Positions 23,177 to 31,484 of a DNA stretch of 36,655 nucleotides are shown piece after piece. Source of the stretch: Clostridium drakei. GTDB lineage: Bacteria > Bacillota > Clostridia > Clostridiales > Clostridiaceae. The position numbers and the translations under genes were made by a program. The notes beneath the pieces are model-generated. The model did no database searches and was not told where the DNA came from. It saw nothing but the letters and a program-made list of their open reading frames with translations. Location of the stretch: the NCBI RefSeq assembly GCF_000633595.2, contig NZ_JIBU02000041.1:1-36655 (forward strand), in the 5' to 3' direction. Numbering within the stretch: the stretch's first letter is position 1; the number at the start of each line of letters is the position of its first letter.

Positions 23177-25931
23177 GAATTTTATTTAATACACTTTTTA
23201 ATCTTATAATTTCTAACTGAACTCTTTCAAAGGTCTTTTTTGCATTATCTAAATCATTATTTTGAGCCATTCTTTCAAGTTCATCAACTAAATAAAATAC
23301 AGATTTGGCTCCTAAGCTTCCTAATGCTTGCTTTAAATTATTAGATTTAACTTGAAGCTCATCAGAATTCCTTTTTTCTATAGCTTCTTTTATACCCTTT
23401 ACATGCTCAGGATAAGCTTGAAAAAATACTTCAATTAATTCTTTGAAAAGCTTTTCCTCTCCTCCTGTAATATCAATAACTTGATCTAAATCTAAAATTG
23501 CTTGTTCACCATAATTAATTTTATTGCTCTTTACCATTTGTTCAACTCTTGAATACACCTCAGTTATATCTTCAAAATTACATATGCATTCATTAGCACC
23601 AACTTCTAAAAATCTTTCCTTAATGTCTTCATTTGATTCTCTGTATACAACTATTATAGGTAAATGACTTTTTATATTTTTTTCATGTTCTTTTTTTCGA
23701 ATTTGTTTAATTAATTCAATTATATCTTTTTCATTATTTTCAACATTAGTAATAAACATATTAATTTTATTATTTTCTAATATACTAAAAATTTCTTTTT
23801 CGTTAGCTCCATAGAAAACATTCCACTTTCTTTTTTCAATTAAATTACTAATAAGTTTATTATTGTTTATGTTTCTCTCAGACGATATAAGTACATTTAT
23901 ATTATTTTTGTAATTTTTGTTTATATTATTTTTTACATTATCAAAAAACTTATAATCATGATGGTTATCTACTGATTCATTTCTATCTTCTATATTCAGT
24001 GCATTTTTAATTACATCACTTAATTCTGATTGCTTTATAGGTTTAACTAAATAATTAAGTAATCCCATTTGTTTGCATTTACTTTTACTTTTATTTAATT
24101 CCATACTTGAAAGCATCATAATTATTGGATTAGTAATATTCATTTCCTTCTTTAACTTATTTGCTAATGTAAATCCATTCATACCTGACATAATTTCATC
24201 TATTATAATAGCATCAAAGTGCTTATTAAGTTTTTCATATTCCCTAACAACACTGAGCCCTTCTTCTGAATTAGCTACAAATCTTACTCCCATTTGTAAA
24301 TCATTAAGCATATTATAAATGATCGTCCTATTAGTCTTATTATCATCAACTAAAAGCACATTCAAATCTCTTAAGTAATTATACTTAATTATTTCTTGTT
24401 TATACTGCTGTAATTTAAAATCTAAAGTAAAGTAGAAACTAGTTCCTTTTTTACACTTACTCTCAAACCATATTTCACCATCCATTAATTCTATCAGCTG
24501 CTTTGATAAAATCAATCCTAATCCATTTCCTGAATATTTTTTTAATTTACAATTACTTACTCCATTAAAATACTTATTTAACTTGTTTATACTTTCTTCA
24601 GTCATACCAATCCCTGTATCAATAACAGAAATTTTTAAACTAATTTTATCTAATTTATCCCTTACTTTTTCTACGTATACTGCAACTTCTCCCTTTTCAG
24701 TAAACTTTATTGCATTGCCAACTATATTTATAATGATTTGTTTAAACTTGAAATAATCCCCTATTAAATTTTCATCTACATCTGGATATATATATATCAT
24801 AAGTTCCAAATTCTTTTCATGGGCACGTATAGCTAAAGCATCCAAAGTTTCATATATTACATCTTTAATATTAAATTCAAACTCTTCAAGTCTTACCTTA
24901 CCAGATTCTATCTTAGAAAAGCTTAACATATTATCTACTATTTTAAGAAGTGACTCTGATGACTTTTTTATAATACTCATATACTCATTTTGTTCTTCAT
25001 TTAAACTAGTATTAAACAACATTATATCTGTCATATCTATTATAGAATTTAGTGGATTCTTTATCTCATTACTCACATTAGCTAAAAATTCACTTTTAGC
25101 TAACTTTGCAGACTCTACTTCTAGTTTAAATTTTTTCAACTCTTCTTCTAATTCTTTTATCTTTGTAATATCTTTTGCTACAATTATAGCACCAGAAACA
25201 TTACCATTTTCATCATACAATGAGTTATATATAAATTTAACCCAAATGTAGTGACCATTTTGCTTTCTAAATCTTAGTTCTTGTCCAGTACTACTTTTAT
25301 CTATAAATCCTCTATTAAAAGAACTCATAGTTTTATCCAAATCTTCAGGATGAATATTACTAAATATATACTTCCCTATTAGATCTTTTAAATTATATCC
25401 AAGTATTGGCTTAACTGAAGGACTTACATATTGTATTTTACCATTGATATCTATTTTACATATTAAGTCTTTCATACTTTCTGTAATTTCTCTTAAATTT
25501 TTTTCACTATTTTCAAGTTCTTCTGATACTTTCCTTGAGTTAGTAATATCATCTAATATAACTATAGTACCTATGAAATTATCATTTACTCTTATCTTTT
25601 TAAGCTTTACTTTAAAAAATGAATTGTAATTATATGATTTGTATTCTTTTATAAAACTAATTTCAGAATAATTGCCAGAACAAAAATATTTTAATTCATC
25701 TTCTATCCATGAAAACTTTTTCTTTTCATTTAAATTATCAACTCCTACATAAAAATCCATAACTTTGAATAATTCAGTAGCTGTATCATTTATATTATTT
25801 ATCACATTTTGATCATCTAAAATAATAACTGGATTAGGTATACTTTGAAATATAGATAAGTATTTATTCTTTTCATCGATAGACTTCAAATTCCACTTCT
25901 CAACCTTCACTGTTTCAATAAATTTCTTCAT
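23157..25931 (-). CDS. Hybrid sensor histidine kinase with lost phosphoacceptors (PAS-PAS-HisKA-HATPase-REC-REC-Hpt)
   Basis: A cytoplasmic protein of 924 residues with no membrane segment. Domains: PAS (about 21-130), PAS with PAC (143-258), HisKA (278-343), HATPase (390-508), REC1 (523-645), REC2 (677-800), Hpt (815-905). The ATP site looks intact: N box [10 protein letters not shown]1 D-T-G-I-G-M, G2 G-N-G-L-G-L. The H box reads A-N-V-S-N288-E-I-K-N-P-L-N, with Asn for the phosphorylated His. The Hpt motif reads S-N864-N-L-K, again Asn for His. REC2 has N729 in place of the acceptor Asp and Asn in place of the conserved Lys. REC1 keeps D529, D530, D578 and K630. It may be a pseudokinase, scaffold, or phosphate-accepting module. 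No partner regulator is adjacent. GGAG precedes the ATG. Confidence 0.9.
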   Translation of the reverse strand: MKKFIETVKVEKWNLKSIDEKNKYLSIFQSIPNPVIILDDQNVINNINDTATELFKVMDFYVGVDNLNEKKKFSWIEDELKYFCSGNYSEISFIKEYKSYNYNSFFKVKLKKIRVNDNFIGTIVILDDITNSRKVSEELENSEKNLREITESMKDLICKIDINGKIQYVSPSVKPILGYNLKDLIGKYIFSNIHPEDLDKTMSSFNRGFIDKSSTGQELRFRKQNGHYIWVKFIYNSLYDENGNVSGAIIVAKDITKIKELEEELKKFKLEVESAKLAKSEFLANVSNEIKNPLNSIIDMTDIMLFNTSLNEEQNEYMSIIKKSSESLLKIVDNMLSFSKIESGKVRLEEFEFNIKDVIYETLDALAIRAHEKNLELMIYIYPDVDENLIGDYFKFKQIIINIVGNAIKFTEKGEVAVYVEKVRDKLDKISLKISVIDTGIGMTEESINKLNKYFNGVSNCKLKKYSGNGLGLILSKQLIELMDGEIWFESKCKKGTSFYFTLDFKLQQYKQEIIKYNYLRDLNVLLVDDNKTNRTIIYNMLNDLQMGVRFVANSEEGLSVVREYEKLNKHFDAIIIDEIMSGMNGFTLANKLKKEMNITNPIIMMLSSMELNKSKSKCKQMGLLNYLVKPIKQSELSDVIKNALNIEDRNESVDNHHDYKFFDNVKNNINKNYKNNINVLISSERNINNNKLISNLIEKRKWNVFYGANEKEIFSILENNKINMFITNVENNEKDIIELIKQIRKKEHEKNIKSHLPIIVVYRESNEDIKERFLEVGANECICNFEDITEVYSRVEQMVKSNKINYGEQAILDLDQVIDITGGEEKLFKELIEVFFQAYPEHVKGIKEAIEKRNSDELQVKSNNLKQALGSLGAKSVFYLVDELERMAQNNDLDNAKKTFERVQLEIIRLKSVLNKIQKIGKN

Positions 25932-26065
25932 AGTTATCTCCTAAATCTAACAAAAAATTTATCACGTTAAATTAATAAAAAATTAAAATTTTCTTAACTT
26001 TTATATTAATTTTATGATTTATAGCCAATAATGTCAACATATACATTTAAAGTATATATCAAATA

Positions 26066-26099
26066 AAAAATCTATAAAACCAATGTTTTACAGATTTTT
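26066..26099. terminator. Terminator after the YczE-like gene
   Basis: AAAAATCTATAAAAC / GTTTTACAGATTTTT with a 4-base loop and T-rich flanks, about 75 bases after the stop. Confidence 0.75.
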
Positions 26100-26171
26100 A
26101 TTCTATAATTAATTAATACTTCATATTGATATACTTTATTGCATTATATATTTTAGTAATTATGTTACATT

Positions 26172-26804
26172 TTAATTTACAAGTGCAAGCATCTGATTTT
26201 TAAAAAGCAGATTAACTAATGCAATAACACGACCTACACCAAGCACTGCCACTAAAGTTCCTATACCAATTCCAATAACATTTTCTGTAAACATCATTCC
26301 AATAATTACAGTAATAAGAACACTAGATATATCTATAATATTCTTTGCAAATCCAAGTCCTTTTCCCATTCTTTCCCCTAGTGCTTGTGTAAGACCGTCT
26401 GCAGCATTTGGAACAATTCTCATTTCAATTGAAAGTGCTGCTCCAATACCAGTAAGTATAATCGCTATTAAAAGTAAAATCATATTTTTTATTAGACTAT
26501 CACAATTTATATTTATAATATTATTAAAAATATTGATAATCCAACTGAATGCAATACTCATAGGAATTTGTAATAAGTCAAATATACGAAATTTCTTTCC
26601 ACGAAGCAATGCTTGTCCAGCTACACATAATATATAAATACATAGTGTAGAATTTCCTAAATTTATCTTCCAAATCTTTGATATAGAATAAGGTATTGAG
26701 ATGATTGGGGATACTCCCAAACCCGTTTTTGTATTTAATATAATTCCCAATGCAAGTATTATAAGTCCAATACAATACATTAATCCACGATAAAAATTTT
26801 TCAT
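26172..26804 (-). CDS. YczE/YitT-like integral membrane protein
   Basis: A protein of 210 residues with five predicted membrane helices. Conserved features: G-I-I-L-N-T-K-T-G-L-G-V-S-P-I (about 20-34) and R-I-V-P-N-A-A-D-G-L-T-Q-A-L (about 129-142), typical of the YczE/YyaS family (COG2364). The function is unknown. GGGGGAG lies before the ATG. It is monocistronic, between the sensor kinase and the tRNA cluster. Confidence 0.85.
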   Translation of the reverse strand: MKNFYRGLMYCIGLIILALGIILNTKTGLGVSPIISIPYSISKIWKINLGNSTLCIYILCVAGQALLRGKKFRIFDLLQIPMSIAFSWIINIFNNIININCDSLIKNMILLLIAIILTGIGAALSIEMRIVPNAADGLTQALGERMGKGLGFAKNIIDISSVLITVIIGMMFTENVIGIGIGTLVAVLGVGRVIALVNLLFKNQMLALVN

Positions 26805-26888
26805 ATATACTCCCCCATTCTTAACTTTTCACATAAATAACTTAATTACCTTATAAAATTTATATTGAACTAATTAATATATATAAAA

Positions 26889-26916
26889 AAGACTTTTCAA
26901 TAACTTGAAAAGTCTT
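26889..26916. terminator. Terminator of tRNA-Arg(ACG)
   Basis: AAGACTTTTCAA / TTGAAAAGTCTT with a 4-base loop, followed on the minus strand by TTTT. Confidence 0.82.
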
Positions 26917-26921
26917 AATAA

Positions 26922-26998
26922 TGGTGCGTCAGAGAGGATTCGAACCCCCGACCAACTGGTTCGTAGCCAGCTACTCTATCCAACTGAGCTACTAACGC
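26922..26998 (-). tRNA. tRNA-Arg(ACG)
   Basis: 77 bases, anticodon ACG in loop CTACGAA, encoded CCA. A34 is the target of TadA, encoded at 14682-15119; as inosine it reads CGU, CGC and CGA. Confidence 0.95.
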
Positions 26999-27071
26999 AT
27001 ATTTAACATAATTATATTAACACAAATATAAAAAAAAATCAATTTTATATTGTTTAATTTGCAAAACAAAA

Positions 27072-27089
27072 GCACCTAACATTAGGTGC
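27072..27089. terminator. Terminator of the tRNA-Ser(TGA)-tRNA-Ser(GCT) transcript
   Basis: GCACCTAA / TTAGGTGC with a 2-base apparent loop, followed on the minus strand by TTTTGTTTT; 5 bases after tRNA-Ser(GCT). Confidence 0.75.
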
Positions 27090-27093
27090 CCTA

Positions 27094-27184
27094 TGGCGGA
27101 GAAAGAGGGATTTGAACCCTCGCGCCGGTTACCCGACCTACGCCCTTAGCAGGGGCGCCTCTTCGGCCACTTGAGTATTTCTCC
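27094..27184 (-). tRNA. tRNA-Ser(GCT)
   Basis: A class II tRNA of 91 bases with a long variable arm, anticodon GCT in loop CTGCTAA, G73, encoded CCA; reads AGU and AGC. Second gene of a two-tRNA transcript. Confidence 0.95.
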
Positions 27185-27213
27185 ATGTCCTACATTTATA
27201 AATTATTATAATT

Positions 27214-27304
27214 TGGCGGAAAGATAGGGATTCGAACCCTAGGTACGGTCACCCGTACGCCGGTTTTCAAGACCGGTGCCTTAAACCAACTCGACCATCT
27301 TTCC
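27214..27304 (-). tRNA. tRNA-Ser(TGA)
   Basis: A class II tRNA of 91 bases, anticodon TGA in loop CTTGAAA, G73, encoded CCA; reads UCA and other UCN codons. First gene after a consensus promoter. Confidence 0.95.
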
Positions 27305-27309
27305 ACGTC

Positions 27310-27354
27310 TGTTGACATGTATTATTATATCAGCATAACATATACATGTCAACA
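27310..27354 (-). promoter_or_regulatory. Promoter of the two tRNA-Ser genes inside a 13-bp inverted repeat
   Basis: On the minus strand TTGACA (27347-27352), 17-base spacer, TATAAT (27324-27329), 19 bases before tRNA-Ser(TGA). The promoter lies within a perfect inverted repeat TGTTGACATGTAT (27310-27322) / ATACATGTCAACA (27342-27354). The serS stop is only 10 bases away and no terminator separates them. Confidence 0.75.
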
Positions 27355-27364
27355 CTTTTTTATA

Positions 27365-28645
27365 TTATTTTATTTTCTCTTTACCTCCCATATATTGTCT
27401 TAATACTTCTGGTATTATTACACTTCCATCTTCTTGTTGGTAATTCTCAAGTATCGCAGCTACTGTCCTTCCTGCAGCTAATCCTGATCCATTTAATGTA
27501 TGAACATACTGTGGCTTATCCTTTGAAGTTTCCTTATATTTTATATTAGCACGTCTTGCTTGAAAATCTTCAAAATTACTACAACTTGATATTTCTACAA
27601 ATCTATTGTAACTTGGCATCCATACTTCTATATCGTACTTTAAAGCTGCTGTAAACCCTAAATCTCCTTTACATATTTTAACTACTCTATAAGGGAGACA
27701 TAACCTTTGTAATATTTCTTCTGCATCATTAATTAACTTTTCAAGTTCATCATAAGATTGTTCAGGTTTTGTAAACTTAACAAGCTCAACTTTATTAAAT
27801 TGGCGCTGTCTTACTAGACCTCTTGTATCTCTTCCAGCTGAACTTGATTCTGATCTAAAACATGCACTATACGCAACATGTTTTATAGGTAAATCCTCAC
27901 CTTTTAAAACTTCATCCCTATAAAAATTAGTTACTGGAACTTCTGCTGTAGGTATTAAAAATAAATCACTATTTGAAATTCTAAATGTATCTTCTTCAAA
28001 TTTAGGAAGCTGACCTGTTCCTATCATACTACTCCTATTTACCATATATGGTGGGAATAATTCTTCATAACCATGCTTTTCTGTATGCACATCTAAAAAA
28101 TATGTTATAACTGCTCTTTCAAGTCTAGCTCCTAATCCTCTATAAAATGTAAACCTTGATCCTGCAACCTTTCCTCCTCTTTCAAAATCAAGTATATTAA
28201 GATCTTCTCCTATATCCCAATGGGCCTTTGGAGTAAATTCAAATTTAGTAGCTTTTGACCACCTTCTTATTTCTACGTTATCTGAATCTGTTTCCCCTTC
28301 TGGAACTGATATATGAGGTATATTAGGTATTCTAAGCATTATATGTTGAATTTTATTATCTACTTCTGAAAGTTCAATATCAAATTGCTTTATTTTATCT
28401 GTCAAACTCTTTATTTCATTAATAATAAAATCTGAGCTTTTACCTTCTTTTTTTAATTTTCCTATTTCAATTGAATCTTTATTTTTTTTATTTTTTAATA
28501 CTTCAACTTCAATTAGTATCCTTCTTCTTTTTTCATCAAAATCTAATAATTCATCTATAATTTTTTCTTCAAAATGTTCCCCTCTATTTTTTAATGCTTT
28601 TTTAATTTCTTCTTTATTTTTCCTTATTCTTTTTAAATCTAACAT
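27365..28645 (-). CDS. serS: Seryl-tRNA synthetase
   Basis: A class II synthetase of 426 residues, the usual length. The N-terminal antiparallel coiled coil (about 25-100) contacts the tRNA-Ser long arm. Motif 2 is [14 protein letters not shown] and motif 3 is [18 protein letters not shown]. The start is ATG 28645, since GGGGG lies 8 bases upstream; the ATG two codons earlier is too close. It sits upstream of two tRNA-Ser genes. I see no T-box in front of it, unlike the serine biosynthesis operon; a terminator of the previous operon lies just upstream. Confidence 0.97.
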   Translation of the reverse strand: MLDLKRIRKNKEEIKKALKNRGEHFEEKIIDELLDFDEKRRRILIEVEVLKNKKNKDSIEIGKLKKEGKSSDFIINEIKSLTDKIKQFDIELSEVDNKIQHIMLRIPNIPHISVPEGETDSDNVEIRRWSKATKFEFTPKAHWDIGEDLNILDFERGGKVAGSRFTFYRGLGARLERAVITYFLDVHTEKHGYEELFPPYMVNRSSMIGTGQLPKFEEDTFRISNSDLFLIPTAEVPVTNFYRDEVLKGEDLPIKHVAYSACFRSESSSAGRDTRGLVRQRQFNKVELVKFTKPEQSYDELEKLINDAEEILQRLCLPYRVVKICKGDLGFTAALKYDIEVWMPSYNRFVEISSCSNFEDFQARRANIKYKETSKDKPQYVHTLNGSGLAAGRTVAAILENYQQEDGSVIIPEVLRQYMGGKEKIK

Positions 28646-28676
28646 AAACATTTCCCCCTTAAAATTTTAACCAAAA

Positions 28677-28707
28677 AGCCTCTCATTCCTAAAAAGGATG
28701 AAAGGCT
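28677..28707 (-). terminator. Terminator after the DUF1667 gene
   Basis: On the minus strand AGCCTTTCATCCT / AGGAATGAGAGGCT, then TTTTT, 31 bases after the stop. Confidence 0.85.
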
Positions 28708-28737
28708 CTGTACCATAATCAACTAAAACTTTTCATT

Positions 28738-29103
28738 TTACTTATTAATTCTAACCATAGTCTTAGTAGAAACTATGTCCACCCCGGTATTTAAGATATT
28801 TTTACAAACTATATCTCCTTTTGTTATTGGTGCACCTACATAAAGCCTACTTAATGCTTTAGAACATTCTACCCATAATTTCTTGTCTAATGGCTTTGTA
28901 CTTTTTACTGAAATTACATTACCATTTGCACCTTTTATCCTTACTAAAGTAGTAAAAATATCTTTATTATTGTTAATTTCAAAATGTGCATATTTTTCAC
29001 CTATATTACATAAATTACCTGAAACTTCTATTGAATCATCGTATTTATCTATTCCTAATATGCATTTTTTATTGCATTTATCACAAATAATCTCTTTTAT
29101 CAA
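28738..29103 (-). CDS. DUF1667 protein, partner of an FAD oxidoreductase
   Basis: A protein of 121 residues with an N-terminal C-D-K-C-N-K-K-C and a further Cys near 32 (N-L-C-N-I-G), fitting the four-cysteine DUF1667 family (COG3862). The middle has V-S-V-K-S-T-K-P-L-D-K, typical of the family. Members occur in operons with GlpA-like and NAD(P)-linked oxidoreductases and may bind iron-sulfur or zinc. The start is TTG 29103, with GGAGG 9 bases upstream. It follows the oxidoreductase by 20 bases and ends the operon. Function unproven. Confidence 0.88.
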   Translation of the reverse strand: MIKEIICDKCNKKCILGIDKYDDSIEVSGNLCNIGEKYAHFEINNNKDIFTTLVRIKGANGNVISVKSTKPLDKKLWVECSKALSRLYVGAPITKGDIVCKNILNTGVDIVSTKTMVRINK

Positions 29104-29123
29104 TTTAAGCTTCCTCCAAATTA

Positions 29124-30515
29124 TTATATATCATCAAACTCTTTAATTCTGCTTATCATAATCTTTGAATTTTTAGAATCCTTAACTATATCAGTAATTT
29201 TTTTATCAGTTTCTCTTGCCAATATTGATGATATTTTATTTAAACATTGAGCTCCCATACAGCTTCCAAATGTTACTCCCGTTCTTCTCTTTATACCTTC
29301 TATTGTACGTGCTCCTAGAGGTCTTCTAATAGAATCTATTATTTCTCCCTCACTTACTTTTTGGCAATTACATATTATTTTACCATACTTTTTATTTAAC
29401 TTTATAATTTCTTTTCTCTCATCATTTGATAAATATCTAAATCTATAAAAATCTCTTCTTTTATCTACAAAGTCCTTTTTTAAAACGCAATTTAAATTAC
29501 TAACTATAGTGTCACAAACAATTTTAGCAATAGCAGGTGTTATTGTAACCTGACTATAATTTTTTCCCGTAACCTTAATATACCCTTTATCAATTACACT
29601 ATCATCTATTATTAAACTATCATTAAAAAATGATGACTCATAGAAAGCGCTAATACACTCTTCATCAATATTCCCCATAAATCTAGATATCCTTTTTATA
29701 CTTTCTTCATATGTTATATTCTCATCTGTTTTTATTGCTACTACATAACCTCCATCAACTGTAGGAATTGTATATAATTTATTTTCACTCTCATTTAAGG
29801 TAGATATTATATTTTTAAAGTTTGTCTTAAATTCCCTTTCCAACAAAAAATATTTTAAATTACTTCTATTTTTATTTACTTTATTAAAACTATCTACACT
29901 ATAGTTTTCTCCTGGAGTGGTATTTAGTACTGTGGTGCATGTAAATTTATTTTTATTTGTAATTACACTAAATCCTTTTGATATTTTTTGTATGTCCAAA
30001 ACTTCTTCTTGTAATTTAAAATTTACTCCATTATCAAATGCAATTTCTCCATAAGCTATTGCAAGATCATAAGGTGAGATCACTCCTGTATTTTTAGAGT
30101 AAAGAGCCTTTTTTACGTCTATCTTTAAATTTGGTTCCATTTTATATACCTGCTCTTTATCTAATAAATATATTTCTTTTATTCCTCTTTTTATTGATAT
30201 GTTGTACATATTTTTAAGTTTTTCTTCGCCCTTTTCATCTTCAGCAACAATTAAATATCCACATTTTTTAAAATTAACATTAAATTTATCCGATATTTTT
30301 CCAACAACATCATTACCCATAGTTTGTAATTTAGATATCAAAGTATCTTCCGCTTCACATCCATCATATACTACAGAACAATTAATAAGAGCGACATCAT
30401 CTGCTATATCATAATCTTTCTCAATAAGGGCTATATTCAAATTATACTTTGAAAGCTCATATGCAGCTGCACAGCCTACTATACCTCCGCCTAATATTAA
30501 TACGTCGTAATCCAT
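29124..30515 (-). CDS. GlpA-like FAD-dependent oxidoreductase with C-terminal [2Fe-2S] domain
   Basis: A protein of 463 residues. The DAO-type FAD domain starts with V-L-I-L-G-G-G-I-V-G-C (5-15) and I-E-K-D (31-34). The C-terminal BFD-like domain has C382-N-C384 and C419-x4-C424, a [2Fe-2S] ligand set. This matches the glycerol-3-phosphate dehydrogenase-like family (COG0579) of anaerobes. Odd: the active-site stretch that usually reads S-G-V-V-H-G/A-G reads C-S-V-V-Y50-D-G, so the usual His is Tyr. The NAD-linked middle subunit (COG0446) usually found between this gene and DUF1667 is absent. The start is ATG 30515 with AAAGGAAGG before it. The substrate is unclear. Confidence 0.85.
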   Translation of the reverse strand: MDYDVLILGGGIVGCAAAYELSKYNLNIALIEKDYDIADDVALINCSVVYDGCEAEDTLISKLQTMGNDVVGKISDKFNVNFKKCGYLIVAEDEKGEEKLKNMYNISIKRGIKEIYLLDKEQVYKMEPNLKIDVKKALYSKNTGVISPYDLAIAYGEIAFDNGVNFKLQEEVLDIQKISKGFSVITNKNKFTCTTVLNTTPGENYSVDSFNKVNKNRSNLKYFLLEREFKTNFKNIISTLNESENKLYTIPTVDGGYVVAIKTDENITYEESIKRISRFMGNIDEECISAFYESSFFNDSLIIDDSVIDKGYIKVTGKNYSQVTITPAIAKIVCDTIVSNLNCVLKKDFVDKRRDFYRFRYLSNDERKEIIKLNKKYGKIICNCQKVSEGEIIDSIRRPLGARTIEGIKRRTGVTFGSCMGAQCLNKISSILARETDKKITDIVKDSKNSKIMISRIKEFDDI

Positions 30516-30548
30516 AGTTAACCTTCCTTTCAAAGATTTACAGCAATT

Positions 30549-31337
30549 CTAGTAATGTATAATTACTGTTGAATTCTCAGGAATATTTTTGTATATCCAT
30601 TCAGCATCTTTTACAGATATTCTTATACATCCATGAGAACATGGAAAACCTATTTTTTTCTTTTCATCTTCTATTATATTACCTTTTTCATCAACTGGTA
30701 TAGAATGTATTAAATAATTTGAAAAAAATTTAATATAATATCTTGCTCCTTCTTTGTATTTATTACTATAAAAATACTCTCCTTTGCTTTGAACATAAAA
30801 TATTCCTAGAGGTGTTTCAGTGTCCTGGTTTCCAATCATTCCTGTAGAACATGAAATAGTTCTTATTGTATTGTCATTTTTTATAACATTTATATTTTGT
30901 TTGATTAGATCAACGTCTAATATATAATCTGTTTTTCTATATACTATTCCTTTTAAATTATCCTTATTATTTTTTATCCATCCTCTTTTTCCACACTTAT
31001 TTTCTTCACAATAAATATAACCATTTTCATTTTTATAAGCTACTACTACATCATTCTTAGCTAATTGAAACAGTACTTTACCCTTCCCTGAATTATCATT
31101 ATAGACATCTACCTTATTATCTGCTATATAATAAGTTTTCTTAAAACATGTATTTGAAGAAAATATAGCTACATCATCTGTAGCTGCTTTTTTATCTAAA
31201 TTACTTTTATCATTATTTTTACTTAAAGTTTCTGTATTTACCTTACCTTGTGAGTTATCATCAAACTGCACCATAAATGCTGGAGCAAAAATAAAAATAC
31301 AGGTAAGTATAAAACTTAAAATTATAGTTTTTTTCAA
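30549..31337 (-). CDS. L,D-transpeptidase (YkuD) with SH3-like domain, membrane-anchored
   Basis: A protein of 262 residues. An N-terminal hydrophobic segment (5-24) exports or anchors it. A bacterial SH3-like region follows (about 65-130). The C-terminal YkuD domain has H-S-I-P and the catalytic S-H-G-C237-I-R. Such enzymes make 3-3 peptidoglycan cross-links or attach proteins outside the membrane. The start is TTG 31337, 8 bases after GGAGG; the apparent earlier start lies inside that site. A small perfect palindrome AGATAC-T-GTATCT (31355-31367) lies just upstream. It is 33 bases before the oxidoreductase gene and may be transcribed with it. Confidence 0.9.
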   Translation of the reverse strand: MKKTIILSFILTCIFIFAPAFMVQFDDNSQGKVNTETLSKNNDKSNLDKKAATDDVAIFSSNTCFKKTYYIADNKVDVYNDNSGKGKVLFQLAKNDVVVAYKNENGYIYCEENKCGKRGWIKNNKDNLKGIVYRKTDYILDVDLIKQNINVIKNDNTIRTISCSTGMIGNQDTETPLGIFYVQSKGEYFYSNKYKEGARYYIKFFSNYLIHSIPVDEKGNIIEDEKKKIGFPCSHGCIRISVKDAEWIYKNIPENSTVIIHY

Positions 31338-31484
31338 TGCAAATACCTCCAATTAGATACTGTATCTGTATTATTTGCACATAACATATAATTTAAACCT
31401 GTATTTCCAAATTTTAATATAAAGCATTGCTGTAATTTCATAATATCATATTATTTTTTCTTTACATTGATATGGTGTTTTTAA

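Noticed and set aside
27001..27060. Promoter for tRNA-Arg(ACG)
   Set aside because: The best pair (TTGATT and TATAAT on the minus strand) is 20 bases apart, too far for a confident call.
28646..28735. A T-box leader for serS
   Set aside because: The short gap holds only the terminator of the DUF1667 operon; no AGGGTGG-type sequence or specifier stem is present.
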